From Molanna angustata (taxonomy: Eukaryota > Arthropoda > Insecta > Trichoptera > Molannidae), in contig OY754968.1 of the NCBI GenBank assembly GCA_963576475.1, forward strand, positions 16,457,116-16,521,115: a stretch of DNA of 64,000 nucleotides, given 5' to 3'. The notes under the pieces are model-generated. The model made no database searches and was not told the DNA's origin. It saw only the letters and a list, made by a program, of their open reading frames with translations. Position numbers and translations under genes: made by a program. The stretch's first letter is position 1, and each line of letters opens with the position of its first letter. Below, piece after piece: positions 44,525 to 55,801 of the stretch.

Positions 44525-45110
44525 AGTTTGCGTCTATTGTGATTGGTCCCTTGTCCTGATATTCATTGTATTTGTGAACTGTGGTTGAGAAAGGATCCCA
44601 GGTAGTAGCCTGATGCCAAGTCTTTGCTTGAGGAGCCGTTTTGAGGCTATGCAAACTTCAGTTCGCGCTTACCGTGATAGGCCCCTTGTCCTGATATTCA
44701 TTGTATTTGTGAACTGTCGTTGCAAGTGAATCATAACTTCAGTTTGCGTCTGTCGTGATAGGCCCCTTGTCCTGATATTCATTGTATTTGTAAACTGTCG
44801 TTGAAAAGGAATGCCAGGTAGTAGCCTGATGCCAAGTCTTCACTTGAGGAGTCATTTTGAGGCTGTGCAAACTACAGTTCGCGTCTACCGTGATAGGCCC
44901 CTTGTCCTGATATTCATTGTATTTGTGAACTGTCGCTGCAAGTGAATAATAACTTCAGTTTGCGTCTGTCGTGATAGGCCCCTTGTCCTTATATTCATTG
45001 TATTTGTAAACTGTCGTTAGGAAGGAATCCCAGGTAGTAGCCTGATGCCAAGTCTTCACTTGAGGAGTCCTGTTGAGAATTGGCAAGCATCGATTCGCGT
45101 CCATCGTGAT
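44525..45110. repeat. ~218-bp tandem repeat, 2.5 copies
   Basis: The core GATAGGCCCCTTGTCCTGATATTC...ATTTGTGAACTGTCG occurs at about 44,538, 44,676, 44,757, 44,893 and 44,976. The alternating spacing of about 137 and 81 bp gives a 218-bp higher-order unit. The linker CAGGTAGTAGCCTGATGCCAAGTCTT occurs three times. Confidence 0.8.
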
Positions 45111-45998
45111 GGATCGCTTGCCCAGCTATCCAGTGTGGTCACAAACTGTAACTACAAGATTGTTATTTTCCTTTTGTGAATGTAAGTCATTAATTTTGTT
45201 GTTTCGCACATAGCAAGCGGACTGTTCAAGCACGCTTGCTCCGCGACATTATACTTATGTTTCCAGTCGGTTCCCCTGAGTGAGATATCTGATTGCTCAA
45301 CTCACATGCGTGTAGGAAAGCGACTAGCTTCGAGTTCGCCAATTATTGTTAAGTTTGTTTGGGTAAGGCTGAAGAGAGTTCGCCTATTAGATTGGCAACT
45401 CTAATTCTTTCGGTGCTCCCCCCCTGTATTGTTCATCAATGGAGTGTTTTCCTAGAATTAATCATGGCTATAGGTAGAAGCTAGTTGCCGAACATTGATA
45501 TCTGTACCACACCGCTGCGCAACCCAACATATAACCCCGATCGTGTCGTATCGCGAGTAGGAGTCCTTATTCGAGTCTAACCTAGGTTTCAACGAAGTTT
45601 GAACATTAGTATGATTCCGAACTCGCACAATTAGGGCGTATTCCTTCTGAATGCTATAATCAATTATGATTCACGTACGAAACCTTGATCTTGAGTAGGG
45701 GGGCACATACCTTAAGTATGTTACCCATTGCCTACACCCTCGACAAACCTACGATGACCAAGAGTCACTAGGTCGGTCTCACTACTGGAGGTGGTTGCGA
45801 TGTACTGGTGTGACCAGCCGAGAACACGCAACTCACCACATTCCTCATAAACTAAGAATCTGGTCGTGGTTATAAGTTTCTCTCGTTACTTCTCTTCATT
45901 ACAGTTAGGGTCTTTCATTCTCCCCAATTTGCACAGGCCGGGTTACGGAATTTTTTTTTCTTTTCTTTTTCTTTTTGTTTGGGTAACTTTGATTGGAG

Positions 45999-48900
45999 TG
46001 TAGCGAGCGGTACGCTCGCTACGTATTTAAATAATCATCTTTTCAAATTTAAATTTGGCGGCAGTAATTACGTCTTGAACTAGTTCAAGGTCTCGCGGAA
46101 GACGCAGCTGTGTCACATGCGGCCCGCACCGCTCCCCTCAAACACCTACCGTTCCCCCCCGTCAACTTCCGCTAGCCAGTCGGCGTCTGTTGTAACGGTC
46201 ATAACACCACGCTTTTTGTTTCGTCCGCGATCAATTAGCGTATTTCACTCAGTTCGTTGTGTTTTATGCCTGAAATCGATGTAAGGCATTGTAACTAAAC
46301 AGAGAATGTTGTTATAAACTAATTATCTAAAAATCCGAGTCGGATCTCTGAGTATACCGCCTTACGCGTGAAGGAGGCGTATAAAACAACATCGCAACAC
46401 ATACTTCGGTTCGGTTTTTAATTTTCTAATTTTTCAAAGTGACCTCGCGTAGGTGTGTGAATCCATAACGAAGTGTTAAAATCTCAATCGGCTGCGTACG
46501 AGCAATACCTTTTAAATAAATGGTCGCAAGTCATACTTGGTGACAGTTTTTTTTAATTTTATTAATTTTTAAAGTGACCTCGCGTTGTCGTGTGACTACA
46601 TAAAGAAATGTTAACACCTCAATCTGCTGCGTACGAGCTGTACCTTTTAAATAAATGGTCGCAAGTCATACTTGGAGACAGTTTTTTAAGTTCATTAAAT
46701 TTCAAAGTGTCTTCGCGTAGTTGTATGAACACATAACGAAGTGTTAACCTGTCAATCTGTTGCGTACGAGCTGTACCTTTTGAATAAATGGTCGCAAGGC
46801 ATACTTCGAGACAGTTTTTCAATTTCATTAAATTTCAAAGTGTCTTCGCGTAGTTGTATGAACACTTAACGAAGTGTTAACATCTCACAATCTGCTGCGT
46901 ACGAGCTGTACCTTTTGAATAAATGGTCGCAGGGCATACTTCGAGTCAGTTTTTCAATTTCATTAATTTTCAAAGTGACTTCGCGTAGTTGTATGAACAC
47001 ATAACGAAGTGTTAACATCTCAATCTGCTGCGTATGAGCAATACCTTTTGAATAAATGGTAGCAAGCAATACTTCGTGACTGTTTTTCAATTTCATTAAT
47101 TTTCAAAGTGACTTCGCGTAGTTGTATGAACACATAACGAAGTGTTAACATCTCAATCTGCTGCGTATGAGCAATACCTTTTGAATAAATGGTAGCAAGC
47201 CATACTTCGTGACTGTTTTTCAATTTCATTAATTTTCAAAGTGACTTCGCGTAGTTGTATGAACACATAACGAAGTGTTAACATCTCAATCTGCTGCGTA
47301 TGAACAATACCTTTTGAATAAATGGTAGCAAGCCATACTTCGTGACTGTTTTTCAATTTCATTAATTTTCAAAGTGACTTTGCGTAGTTGTATGAACGCA
47401 TAACGAAGTGTTAACATCTCAATCTGCTGCGTATGAACAATACCTTTTGAATAAATGTTAGCAAGCCATACTTCGTGACTGTTTTTCAATTTCATTAATT
47501 TCCAAAGTGTCTTCGCGTAGTTGTATGAACACTTAACGAAGTGTTAACATCTCACAATCTGCTGCGTACGAGCTGTACCTTTTGAATAAATGGTCGCAGG
47601 GCATACTTCGAGTCAGTTTTTCAATTTCATTAATTTTCAAAGTGACTTCGCGTAGTTGTATGAACACATAACGAAGTGTTAACATCTCAATCTGCTGCGT
47701 ATGAGCAATACCTTTTGAATAAATGGTAGCAAGCAATACTTCGTGACTGTTTTTCAATTTCATTAATTTTCAAAGTGACTTCGCGTAGTTGTATGAACAC
47801 ATAACGAAGTGTTAACATCTCAATCTGCTGCGTATGAGCAATACCTTTTGAATAAATGGTAGCAAGCCATACTTCGTGACTGTTTTTCAATTTCATTAAT
47901 TTTCAAAGTGACTTCGCGTAGTTGTATGAACACATAACGAAGTGTTAACATCTCAATCTGCTGCGTATGAACAATACCTTTTGAATAAATGGTAGCAAGC
48001 CATACTTCGTGACTGTTTTTCAATTTCATTAATTTTCAAAGTGACTTTGCGTAGTTGTATGAACGCATAACGAAGTGTTAACATCTCAATCTGCTGCGTA
48101 TGAACAATACCTTTTGAATAAATGTTAGCAAGCCATACTTCGTGACTGTTTTTCAATTTCATTAATTTCCAAAGTGACTTCGCGTAGTTGTATGAACACA
48201 TAACGAAGTGTTTACATCTCAATCTGCTGCGTATGAGCAATACCTTTTGAATAAATGGTAGCAAGCAATACTTCGTGACTGTTTTTCAATTTCATTAATT
48301 TTCAAAGTGACTTCGCGTAGTTGTATGAACACATAACGAAGTGTTAACATCTCAATCTGCTGCGTATGAGCAATACCTTTTGAATAAATGGTAGCAAGCC
48401 ATACTTCGTGACTGTTTTTCAATTTCATTAATTTTCAAAGTGACTTCGCGTAGTTGTATGAACACATAACGAAGTGTTAACATCTCAATCTGCTGCGTAT
48501 GAACAATACCTTTTGAATAAATGGTAGCAAGCCATACTTCGTGACTGTTTTTCAATTTCATTAATTTTCAAAGTGACTTTGCGTAGTTGTATGAACGCAT
48601 AACGAAGTGTTAACATCTCAATCTGCTGCGTATGAACAATACCTTTTGAATAAATGTTAGCAAGCCATACTTCGTGACTGTTTTTCAATTTCATTAATTT
48701 CCAAAGTGACTTCGCGTAGTTGTATGAACACATAACGAAGTGTTAACATCTCAATCTGCTGCGTATGAACAATACCTTTTGAATAAATGGTAGCAAGCCA
48801 TACTTCGTGACTGTTTTTCAATTTCATTAATTTTCAAAGTGACTTCGCGTAGTTGTATGAACACATAACGAAGTGTTAACATCTCAATCTGCTGCGTATG

Positions 48901-50298
48901 AACAATACCTTTTGAATAAACGTTAGCAAGCCATACTTCGTGACTGTTTTTCAATTTCATTAAATTTCAAAGTGACTTCGCGTAGTTGTATGAACACATA
49001 ACGAAGTGTTAACATCTCAATCTGCTGCGTATGAGCAATACCTTTTGAATAAATGGTAGCAAGCCATACTTCGTGACAGTTTTGTAATGTTTATTAATCT
49101 TCAAAGTGACTTCGCGTAGTTGTATGAACACATAACGAAGTGTTAACACCTCAATCTGCTGCGTATGAACAATACCTTTTGAATAAACGTTAGCAAGCCA
49201 TACTTCGTGACTGTTTTTCAATTTCATTAAATTTCAAAGTGACTTCGCGTAGTTGTATGAACACATAACGAAGTGTTAACATCTCAATCTGCTGCGTATG
49301 AACAATACCTTTTGAATAAACGTTAGCAAGCCATACTTCGTGACTGTTTTTCAATTTCATTAAATTTCAAAGTGACTTCGCGTAGTTGTATGAACACATA
49401 ACGAAGTGTTAACATCTCAATCTGCTGCGTATGAGCAATACCTTTTGAATAAATGGTAGCAAGCCATACTTCGTGACAGTTTTGTAATGTTTATTAATCT
49501 TCAAAGTGACTTCGCGTAGTTGTATGAACACATAACGAAGTGTTAACACCTCTGTCTGCCACACGGGATGTATACAACTGACAGTATGCCAACTACCTTG
49601 TAATCACCTCGGATTAGACTTCTCCCCTTGATGAGAGAAAGTCTGGAACGCCTTCAACATTAGATCGCCCCTGCCGCTTCTCTTCTTCACCTCCATCACG
49701 GTTGGAAACATCAGGCCTTGTTGAGTACGTGATAAGGCAATTTCTCCCCACCGTCGGACTAAAGGTTTGAGATCATTGACTTTCGCCCACCCCCTTTACG
49801 TGAATCGTCCTTAGAATTGCTGATATCGACATACCCTTAGAACTAAGTTTGGTAAAAGGAAAAAAATTCCTTAATTACTCACTGTTGGGCCTTCGGCCTG
49901 AAAAATAAATTTAATCTGGAACTGACTTTTGAAATATTCAAATACTTAAGGCTCATATAAATGTACAATAGTGATCACTGTTTATTTTAATTAATTGGCC
50001 ACCCTAGAATGTAAGACAATTCTTAATCATCAAACATCACCATCATTACCTCATATCACACTAACCCATATGTACCATTATATCTCTAATTAAATTTGTC
50101 TCTCTTACACAAAAGAATATACAGTTTTGTTCTGGTCACGCTCGCTGTTTCTCAATTATCCACCTGTATTCCCTCTGAGAATCAAAGAAATGCTCTACCG
50201 TGTGTCCTAGCCGGACGATAGTGGATCCAGCAGAAGCAAAAGATCTGGTATGGATTTAATTTTATAAATAACAATGAATTGTACTTCATTTCATTACA
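45999..50298 (+). repeat. 3' LTR (4,300 bp)
   Basis: Same ends and unique parts as the 5' LTR. It is 1,335 bp longer, equal to ten 133-bp units plus 5 bp (two CA insertions and single-base changes account for the extra). It is followed by the GTTT target duplication. Confidence 0.92.
46431..49551. repeat. 133-bp tandem array in 3' LTR (~24 units) with segmental duplications
   Basis: About 24 unit starts. A five-unit block (46,840-47,506) is repeated directly at 47,507-48,172 (offset 667 bp). Four of its units are repeated again at 48,173-48,704 (offset 532 bp). Near the end the segment with GTGACAGTTTTGTAATGTTTATTAATC occurs at about 49,075 and again about 400 bp later. The array therefore grew by unequal exchange or template slippage of multi-unit blocks. 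Confidence 0.92.
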
Positions 50299-50378
50299 GT
50301 TTACAAGTCAATTCGTTCATCTGGAAACTATTCTTATATGGGTAGGTATGTACATCGAAACAAAATATTTGGTAGTAT

Positions 50379-50587
50379 CATAGATTTTTATCAAATATAC
50401 TAGATGTAGTTGACAAATTTTGTATGAATCGAAGTAAGGCTTTTGTCCGGGGGATTTTTGACGTTATGGTGAGCAGAGAACATCGTTTTTCTATAGAGAA
50501 AACGACTTATGTGAATTGTTTTCGGATTTTTTAACTCACTTTTTGCACAGAGTACTACATCTAGTATATTATAAAAAAAAATCTATG
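50379..50587. mobile_element. Small MITE-like inverted repeat (209 bp)
   Basis: The ends CATAGATTTTT ... ATATACTAGATGTAGT (left) and ACTACATCTAGTATAT ... AAAAATCTATG (right) are inverted over about 32 bp with a small indel. Non-repetitive sequence lies between them. There is no obvious target duplication. Confidence 0.55.
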
Positions 50588-52641
50588 GGTAATGTTTGTT
50601 AATTCACTAAAATCACCAAGTACAAAAAAAGTTTGCTCAACAAATAAGTAATTATTTATGTTTTATTACTATGAATCTGTACAAATGTTTGAAATATATA
50701 CCAAGGCACCATTTTTAATATACTATTTTTTCAATAATTCGACCTTTTTTTATTCAACATAAACTTAGGTTTTCTTTTATTCCACAGGTTAATAATAAAA
50801 TATTTTTGTTTATACTTGATGAATAGAATACCAACTTTTTTTGGTTTAAAAAAGTAGGTAAGTGCGATAAATGACTTTCAAGTACTTTAGTATATAAGGT
50901 CTTTGCTTTCAAGTTATTAAATTAAATCACATATTAGTCAAATCTAAATTATCTTTAACTTATTTGCGCCATAGCCCATTTGTTGATTGTTTTATTTTCC
51001 GTAGAACATAAAAATGTCAAAAACTTTTTATTCTTTGACTTATTTCCTCAAATGAGTTATTGACAGTTGGTATTTTTTTTCTTTATCGAGTGGAGAGTTG
51101 TAAAAATACCTACAATTTACAATGTAACCTTTGTTGAAAAACGTGTAGGAATAGGTATTCGATAATTTGAATTTGTATAATCGTATTACAATAACTGATA
51201 ATCCCTAAAAAATTATCTTTTAACAACGTTTTCCATAAGTAGGTACTTTAAATTCACTTCTCTATCAAATATTATACTGACTAGTGAACACAACAATGTG
51301 ACTGGTCGGACAGTATTAGCTCGTTTTTGTTGCGAATGCGGATGGCTAAATAGTTAATATACCTACTCTTCCTAACTCTTTTCTTTTTTATATTTTAATA
51401 TACCTATATTAGAAAAAATATTTTGCAATTTTTAAATAATTAACGTACTTAATTTAAACTATTTAAAAGAACCTTTTAAAGGTTTATAACCTGTAAATAT
51501 AATTATACCTAAAGTAAATTCATATTGTAAACTGTTGGTTACATAAAATAAATAAAATATGTTCCAAGTGTATTTATATATTCATTGCATGTTTTTACAT
51601 AACATGAAAGACCTAGAATTATAAAAAGTACGAAAGACTATTTAATTTAAAATATTATTTTGAAAACAATGAAGTCAATCAAGTCAATAAAAACTCATAC
51701 GTAAGTTTAAAAGAGACACATTAAAATTCAAAATAAACAGATAGATACTATTTTAAAACCAAGATTAAGTTCGAAACTAAAACAACGAAAGACATACATA
51801 AAACAAGATTATATGATATTTATTTATTGTGTTGATTTTATTTAAAATAGGACTTACATACATCAATCTAATTTTCGCATGGTTCAACAAATAAAAATAG
51901 TAAACTAAAAAAAATATTAAAAAAAAAATACTTATCTCCTACCTGCAAAACACCCTTTAATCCACAAATGAAATGAAGCATAATTTAAAATATATAAAAA
52001 AAAGGTTAAGAAAAAAAAAAGTTTTCCTTATATCCTACCCTTAAAACAAATTTAGGTAAAATTGAGAAAATATTATGTTTTTATGTCCTACACGGAGGAA
52101 CCTGTCAGAGAAATGAACAAGGATGCAAGAGCATCTACTCAATAAAAATTAGTCCATCAATAGTGTAAATTGTTCTAAAAGTACTACTTATATTCAGGGA
52201 GGAGGACAAAATTGTTTATGAAATATAATCAAATATTCACTATTATTTGATAAATATTATTTCTGAAGACTTATTTCAAAATATGTTGGTATGTATATTG
52301 AAGAAACAACTTAATTGCTTGAATGATTCCTGAAACTCACTAATTATACCAAGAAAATTGAGCCATGGAATTGAATACTGAATAGTGTTTACAAGTTGAT
52401 TAATTGTAATTAGAGTAGCAAATAATTATTATTTCGTGAAAACAAAATTATGCCAATCAATCAAAGTATACCTAATATAATTGCTGTGTCAAAATAAGTA
52501 CTTGTATGATTTTACTTTATAATTCTTAAACAATATTATAAGGGTCCAAAGGGGTATTTAAATTATTAAGTAAAACAAAACGGGAAACGTGTTAAAAGTG
52601 ATTCAATTAACTTATAAAATGAAATTATTTATTTAAGGCCC

Positions 52642-52685
52642 TTGTTAAAGTCCATGACCTTGTACAAGGTCATGGACTTTAACAA
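52642..52685. repeat. Perfect 44-bp palindrome
   Basis: TTGTTAAAGTCCATGACCTT at 52,642 meets its exact reverse complement with no spacer (centre at TTGT/ACAA, 52,663/52,664). All 22 pairs match. Confidence 0.95.
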
Positions 52686-53074
52686 AAACTTTTTTTTTAT
52701 AGTACAATTGTACTTTTTCAATTCTATTTATATCTATGTTTTAGGTAGTAAGGAGACCATATTGGAGTGCACTGTGGACATATGAAAGTGGAACGTGTCT
52801 TTTATTTTAGTTTAAATATAGAAATCACATGATTTTAGCAAGACATTGTTTAAGTATTCAAATGTATTCTTCTACAAATAAAATAAAAACATAGAAAACA
52901 TCATGATATGAAAAAACTTTTCATATTTTAATGTAGTTTCATAAAATACATGTAATATGTTCAAGTAAACAGAATTCGCAGAATCACGTTAAAAATAATA
53001 TTTCCGAAATGAAAATAGTACCTACATTGTTATAAATATTATATTACGAATAACTAAAACGCAAACATTATTAA

Positions 53075-53775
53075 GGGGGGGACTGCTGCCAACGTACCTA
53101 TTTTTTCAATTTGAATTTGCGTCATTACTACAAAACGGATCATTTTGAAAAAAATAACCTAGTTAGTTTGATAGTAATAAATAAATATATACCTTAATTT
53201 TTTGATTATGTTCTGTATATATTCTTGTAGGAAAATAATTAGCATACCCCAATTTTTGACATTTATCTTAAATTTATAAAAAACTATAAGGTATAAAGCA
53301 TTATATTTTTTTATAAATTAAAGAAGATCAAAATATCTGGAAAAATACGATGTTACGTTGCATTAATGCATCAGGTTAAGTAAATAAACCAAAAATACTT
53401 ATATTTCGCAATGGCGCTGAATGGAAAATAAATGTTTTTTATGTTTATTTTCTAAACCTGAAGCATTAATGCAACGTCACATCATATTTTTCTAGATATT
53501 TTTGTCTTCTTTAATTTAAAAACAAATACTATTTGAAATGATTATTATGTTGAACTACGCCTTATATTTAATAAAAAATATAAGATAAACGTTGAAAATC
53601 GGGGTATGCCATTATTTTTCTATAAGAATTTATAGAGAACATTATCAAAAAGTAAAGATATATTTTTCTTTATGAATACCAAAACTATCTAAATTATTTT
53701 TTTCAAAACGATTTGATAAGAAATAATGATGGTATATCAAATTGAAAAATAGGTACGTTGGCAGCAGTCCCCCCC
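53075..53775. mobile_element. Foldback MITE flanked by TTAA (701 bp)
   Basis: TTAA at 53,071-53,074 and 53,776-53,779 flanks ends GGGGGGGACTGCTGCCAACG and its reverse complement. The inverted similarity continues inward: ATACCCCAATTTTT on the left pairs with AAAATCGGGGTATG on the right. Near the centre GTTGCATTAATGC (53,356) faces GCATTAATGCAAC (53,463), so the whole element is one long imperfect hairpin with a loop of about 90 bp. The TTAA duplication recalls piggyBac-type insertion, but no transposase is present. Confidence 0.8.
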
Positions 53776-53859
53776 TTAAAGTAATAATCCAAAAAGTCAA
53801 AACATCAATTTGGAAAATTAAGTGTGGAAAATTAGAAAAAATAAAGAAGTTACTAAAAA

Positions 53860-53990
53860 AATCGGGACATCCTTATTCAAGTTTTCTATTAATAATAATA
53901 CTCCGGGTTTAATGCATTTTTTTTTACTTTGTATGAAATAAAAAAAGTAATATAAAGCAAAATATCATACGAATCAAGCTAAAAACATTT
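53860..53990 (+). repeat. Dispersed repeat copy related to 13,650-13,800
   Basis: AATACTCC(G/T)(G)GTTTAATGCA, TTTTGTATGAAAT and GAATCAAGCT(A/G)(A/G)AAAC occur in the same order in both places, with AT-rich spacers of similar size. The family is unknown. Confidence 0.5.
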
Positions 53991-55318
53991 TTAACATGCA
54001 TTGATACACAAATTCTTAAAGATTCAGAACTATCTGGTCTCAAAGCTCTAACTGGTGGGGAATTTAGTTAAAAATCGATTTCGATCAATTCCATTACAGA
54101 CATGTTAAATTTATCAAACAGATACCGTTTTACTAATAAACGTAAACTATTTTTAGTAGGTACCTAGTAATAGAGCGTGATTATCGAAAAATTTTACTTA
54201 TAAGCCGTGACTATCTTTATTACACATTTGTTTAGTAGACGTCAAGTTAGGACAGGTCGAGAGATTGTTTAGCGCTTGACTAACGCGCCATACCACATAT
54301 TTAAAAATGGCGGATCTTCCGACGCATATTTGAGATTGACAGAAAAATTTAATACTCATAACGATTTTTTTTTGTTATTCTTCATCGCAATCGTGTTTAA
54401 TTTGACTCAACATGGCACGACGCGTTATTTGTTTGAATTTTTCGATGTCAGCTATCCAAAAATAAGATGAATTTTTCTTTTTTTGACATAAACGATTTAG
54501 TGAACTAGTAATTAATATCTTAGTATGCGTTGATATGTACTATTTTTTATTACCGATCCTTACTTTTTTAGTCCTGCTTATCTAGTTGCGCGTTAAGTAT
54601 GCTATTAACGAAATATTACAAGTTTTAAAAATATATGGAGTCTAACAAAGTTGTTTAAATGTTCTATTCAAGACCTTATCGAATATCTTATATTATAAGA
54701 CCTCAACTTATATCTCGCACTTGCTCATGCTCAAAAAAAATACAAACTTAAATTTTTCAATGGTTTATGATTATTCATCTTTTGTAGTTTTTTTGTTTCA
54801 TAAAAATAAAACAATTGATAAAATTTGGACACTGATAGTAACATTTTTCCGTTTTGTATATTCATTATTTCTTACACAAATATGTATTTATAACATTTCT
54901 TAATTTTGCACTGTACTGCCACCTATACAACATTTTAAGAAACAATATGAGATTTTGTAAATTTTCATCCCTACATATATCTAGCAAAGTTTCAAACCAT
55001 TTTCCACTCTGTAAATAATGCCAATGTAGAAAGCCCGCATTAAATGGTTCAGGTCTTATTACAACATCAAATAGAGCCTCTATGAATTGCTTTTATAACG
55101 ATTTCGAATGTTAAATGAAAGAAGATAAAATAATTACAAAGAAATAGGACAGATTGAATTAACAGGATAAATAATAAATTAAAATTTGTTTCTTGAAATT
55201 GCTTTGCTACCAAATAAATATATATTATGAATCGCAATTCTACCGTCGTCGGTCGTCATTTGGTTTTATTTTTTTAAACGCAAAAGGTTTCATAATCACA
55301 TTCAAAGATAAATTCTTG
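53991..55318. other. Intergenic, no gene seen
   Basis: AT-rich. Small chance frames only. GTAGGTACCTAG occurs near 54,157. Confidence 0.4.
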
Positions 55319-55581
55319 GGCGACAGTTACACGTAAAGTATTTACTGTGATCCGCCAATAAATACTGATGTATCGTGGTATTTACTGAACGTTTAGTCTA
55401 GTGTATTGATGGATGTCAATATTTATTTATGGATTTTATTATTAATTTATTGATGGATTAATAAATCCATAAATAATTATTGACATCCATCAATACACTA
55501 GACTACACGTTCAATAAATACCAAGATACATCAGTATTTATAGATTGGATCACAGTAAATACTTTACGTGTAACTGTCGCC
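55319..55581. mobile_element. Long foldback MITE (263 bp)
   Basis: GGCGACAGTTACACGTAAAG at the left and its reverse complement at the right. The arms of about 125 bp are nearly perfect and share TGTATTGATGGATGTCAATA. The centre is itself palindromic (TTATGGATT ... AATCCATAA). No clear target duplication (TTG versus TAA). Confidence 0.8.
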
Positions 55582-55801
55582 TAACACACATCAATTTAAT
55601 ACATAAAATCAATGGAATCAATCAATGTAATCAAATAATCTTTTTTTTGTAAATAAGGGACCAAATATTTGATTTTTATTTGTGCCACAGGTAAAGAAAT
55701 GCATGTTTTATATGACACAAATTTATGACATAATTTCTGGAATTCATCAGTACTTTAAAATTACTATAATACAAATTATGAAATAACTATTTTGTATCTA
55801 T

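Larger units (their letters stand above)
43545..45998. other. Long untranslated region between pol and 3' LTR
   Basis: 2.45 kb with no long frame. It includes an AATAAA at about 43,579, a second tRNA-Lys-primer-site-like sequence at 43,642, two tandem-repeat systems (see separate entries) and a pyrimidine tract at about 45,950-45,978. The last bases before the LTR, TTTGATTGGAG, are a poor polypurine tract. An env gene is usual at this position in errantiviruses and is absent. Confidence 0.8.
35981..50298 (+). mobile_element. Giant Ty3/Gypsy LTR retrotransposon with repeat-bearing LTRs
   Basis: 14,318 bp from TGTAGCG (35,981) to TTACA (50,298), flanked by a 4-bp direct duplication GTTT (35,977-35,980 and 50,299-50,302). 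It consists of a 5' LTR of 2,965 bp, an internal region of 7,053 bp and a 3' LTR of 4,300 bp. The whole length difference of the LTRs lies in a 133-bp tandem array. Gag and pol are on the plus strand and joined by a -1 frameshift signal. There is no envelope-like frame. Base composition is visibly richer in G+C than the flanks. Matching unique LTR parts and an open pol show that it inserted recently. Confidence 0.93.
50303..53074. other. AT-rich intergenic sequence with small inverted repeats
   Basis: No gene is seen. It contains the 209-bp inverted repeat at 50,379-50,587 and the perfect palindrome at 52,642-52,685. Confidence 0.45.

Noticed and set aside
43545..45998. Envelope gene after pol
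   Set aside because: No long frame, signal peptide or membrane segment is present. The region is repetitive and untranslated.
46619..49227. Same minus-strand frames in the 3' LTR
   Set aside because: They arise from the array for the same reason.
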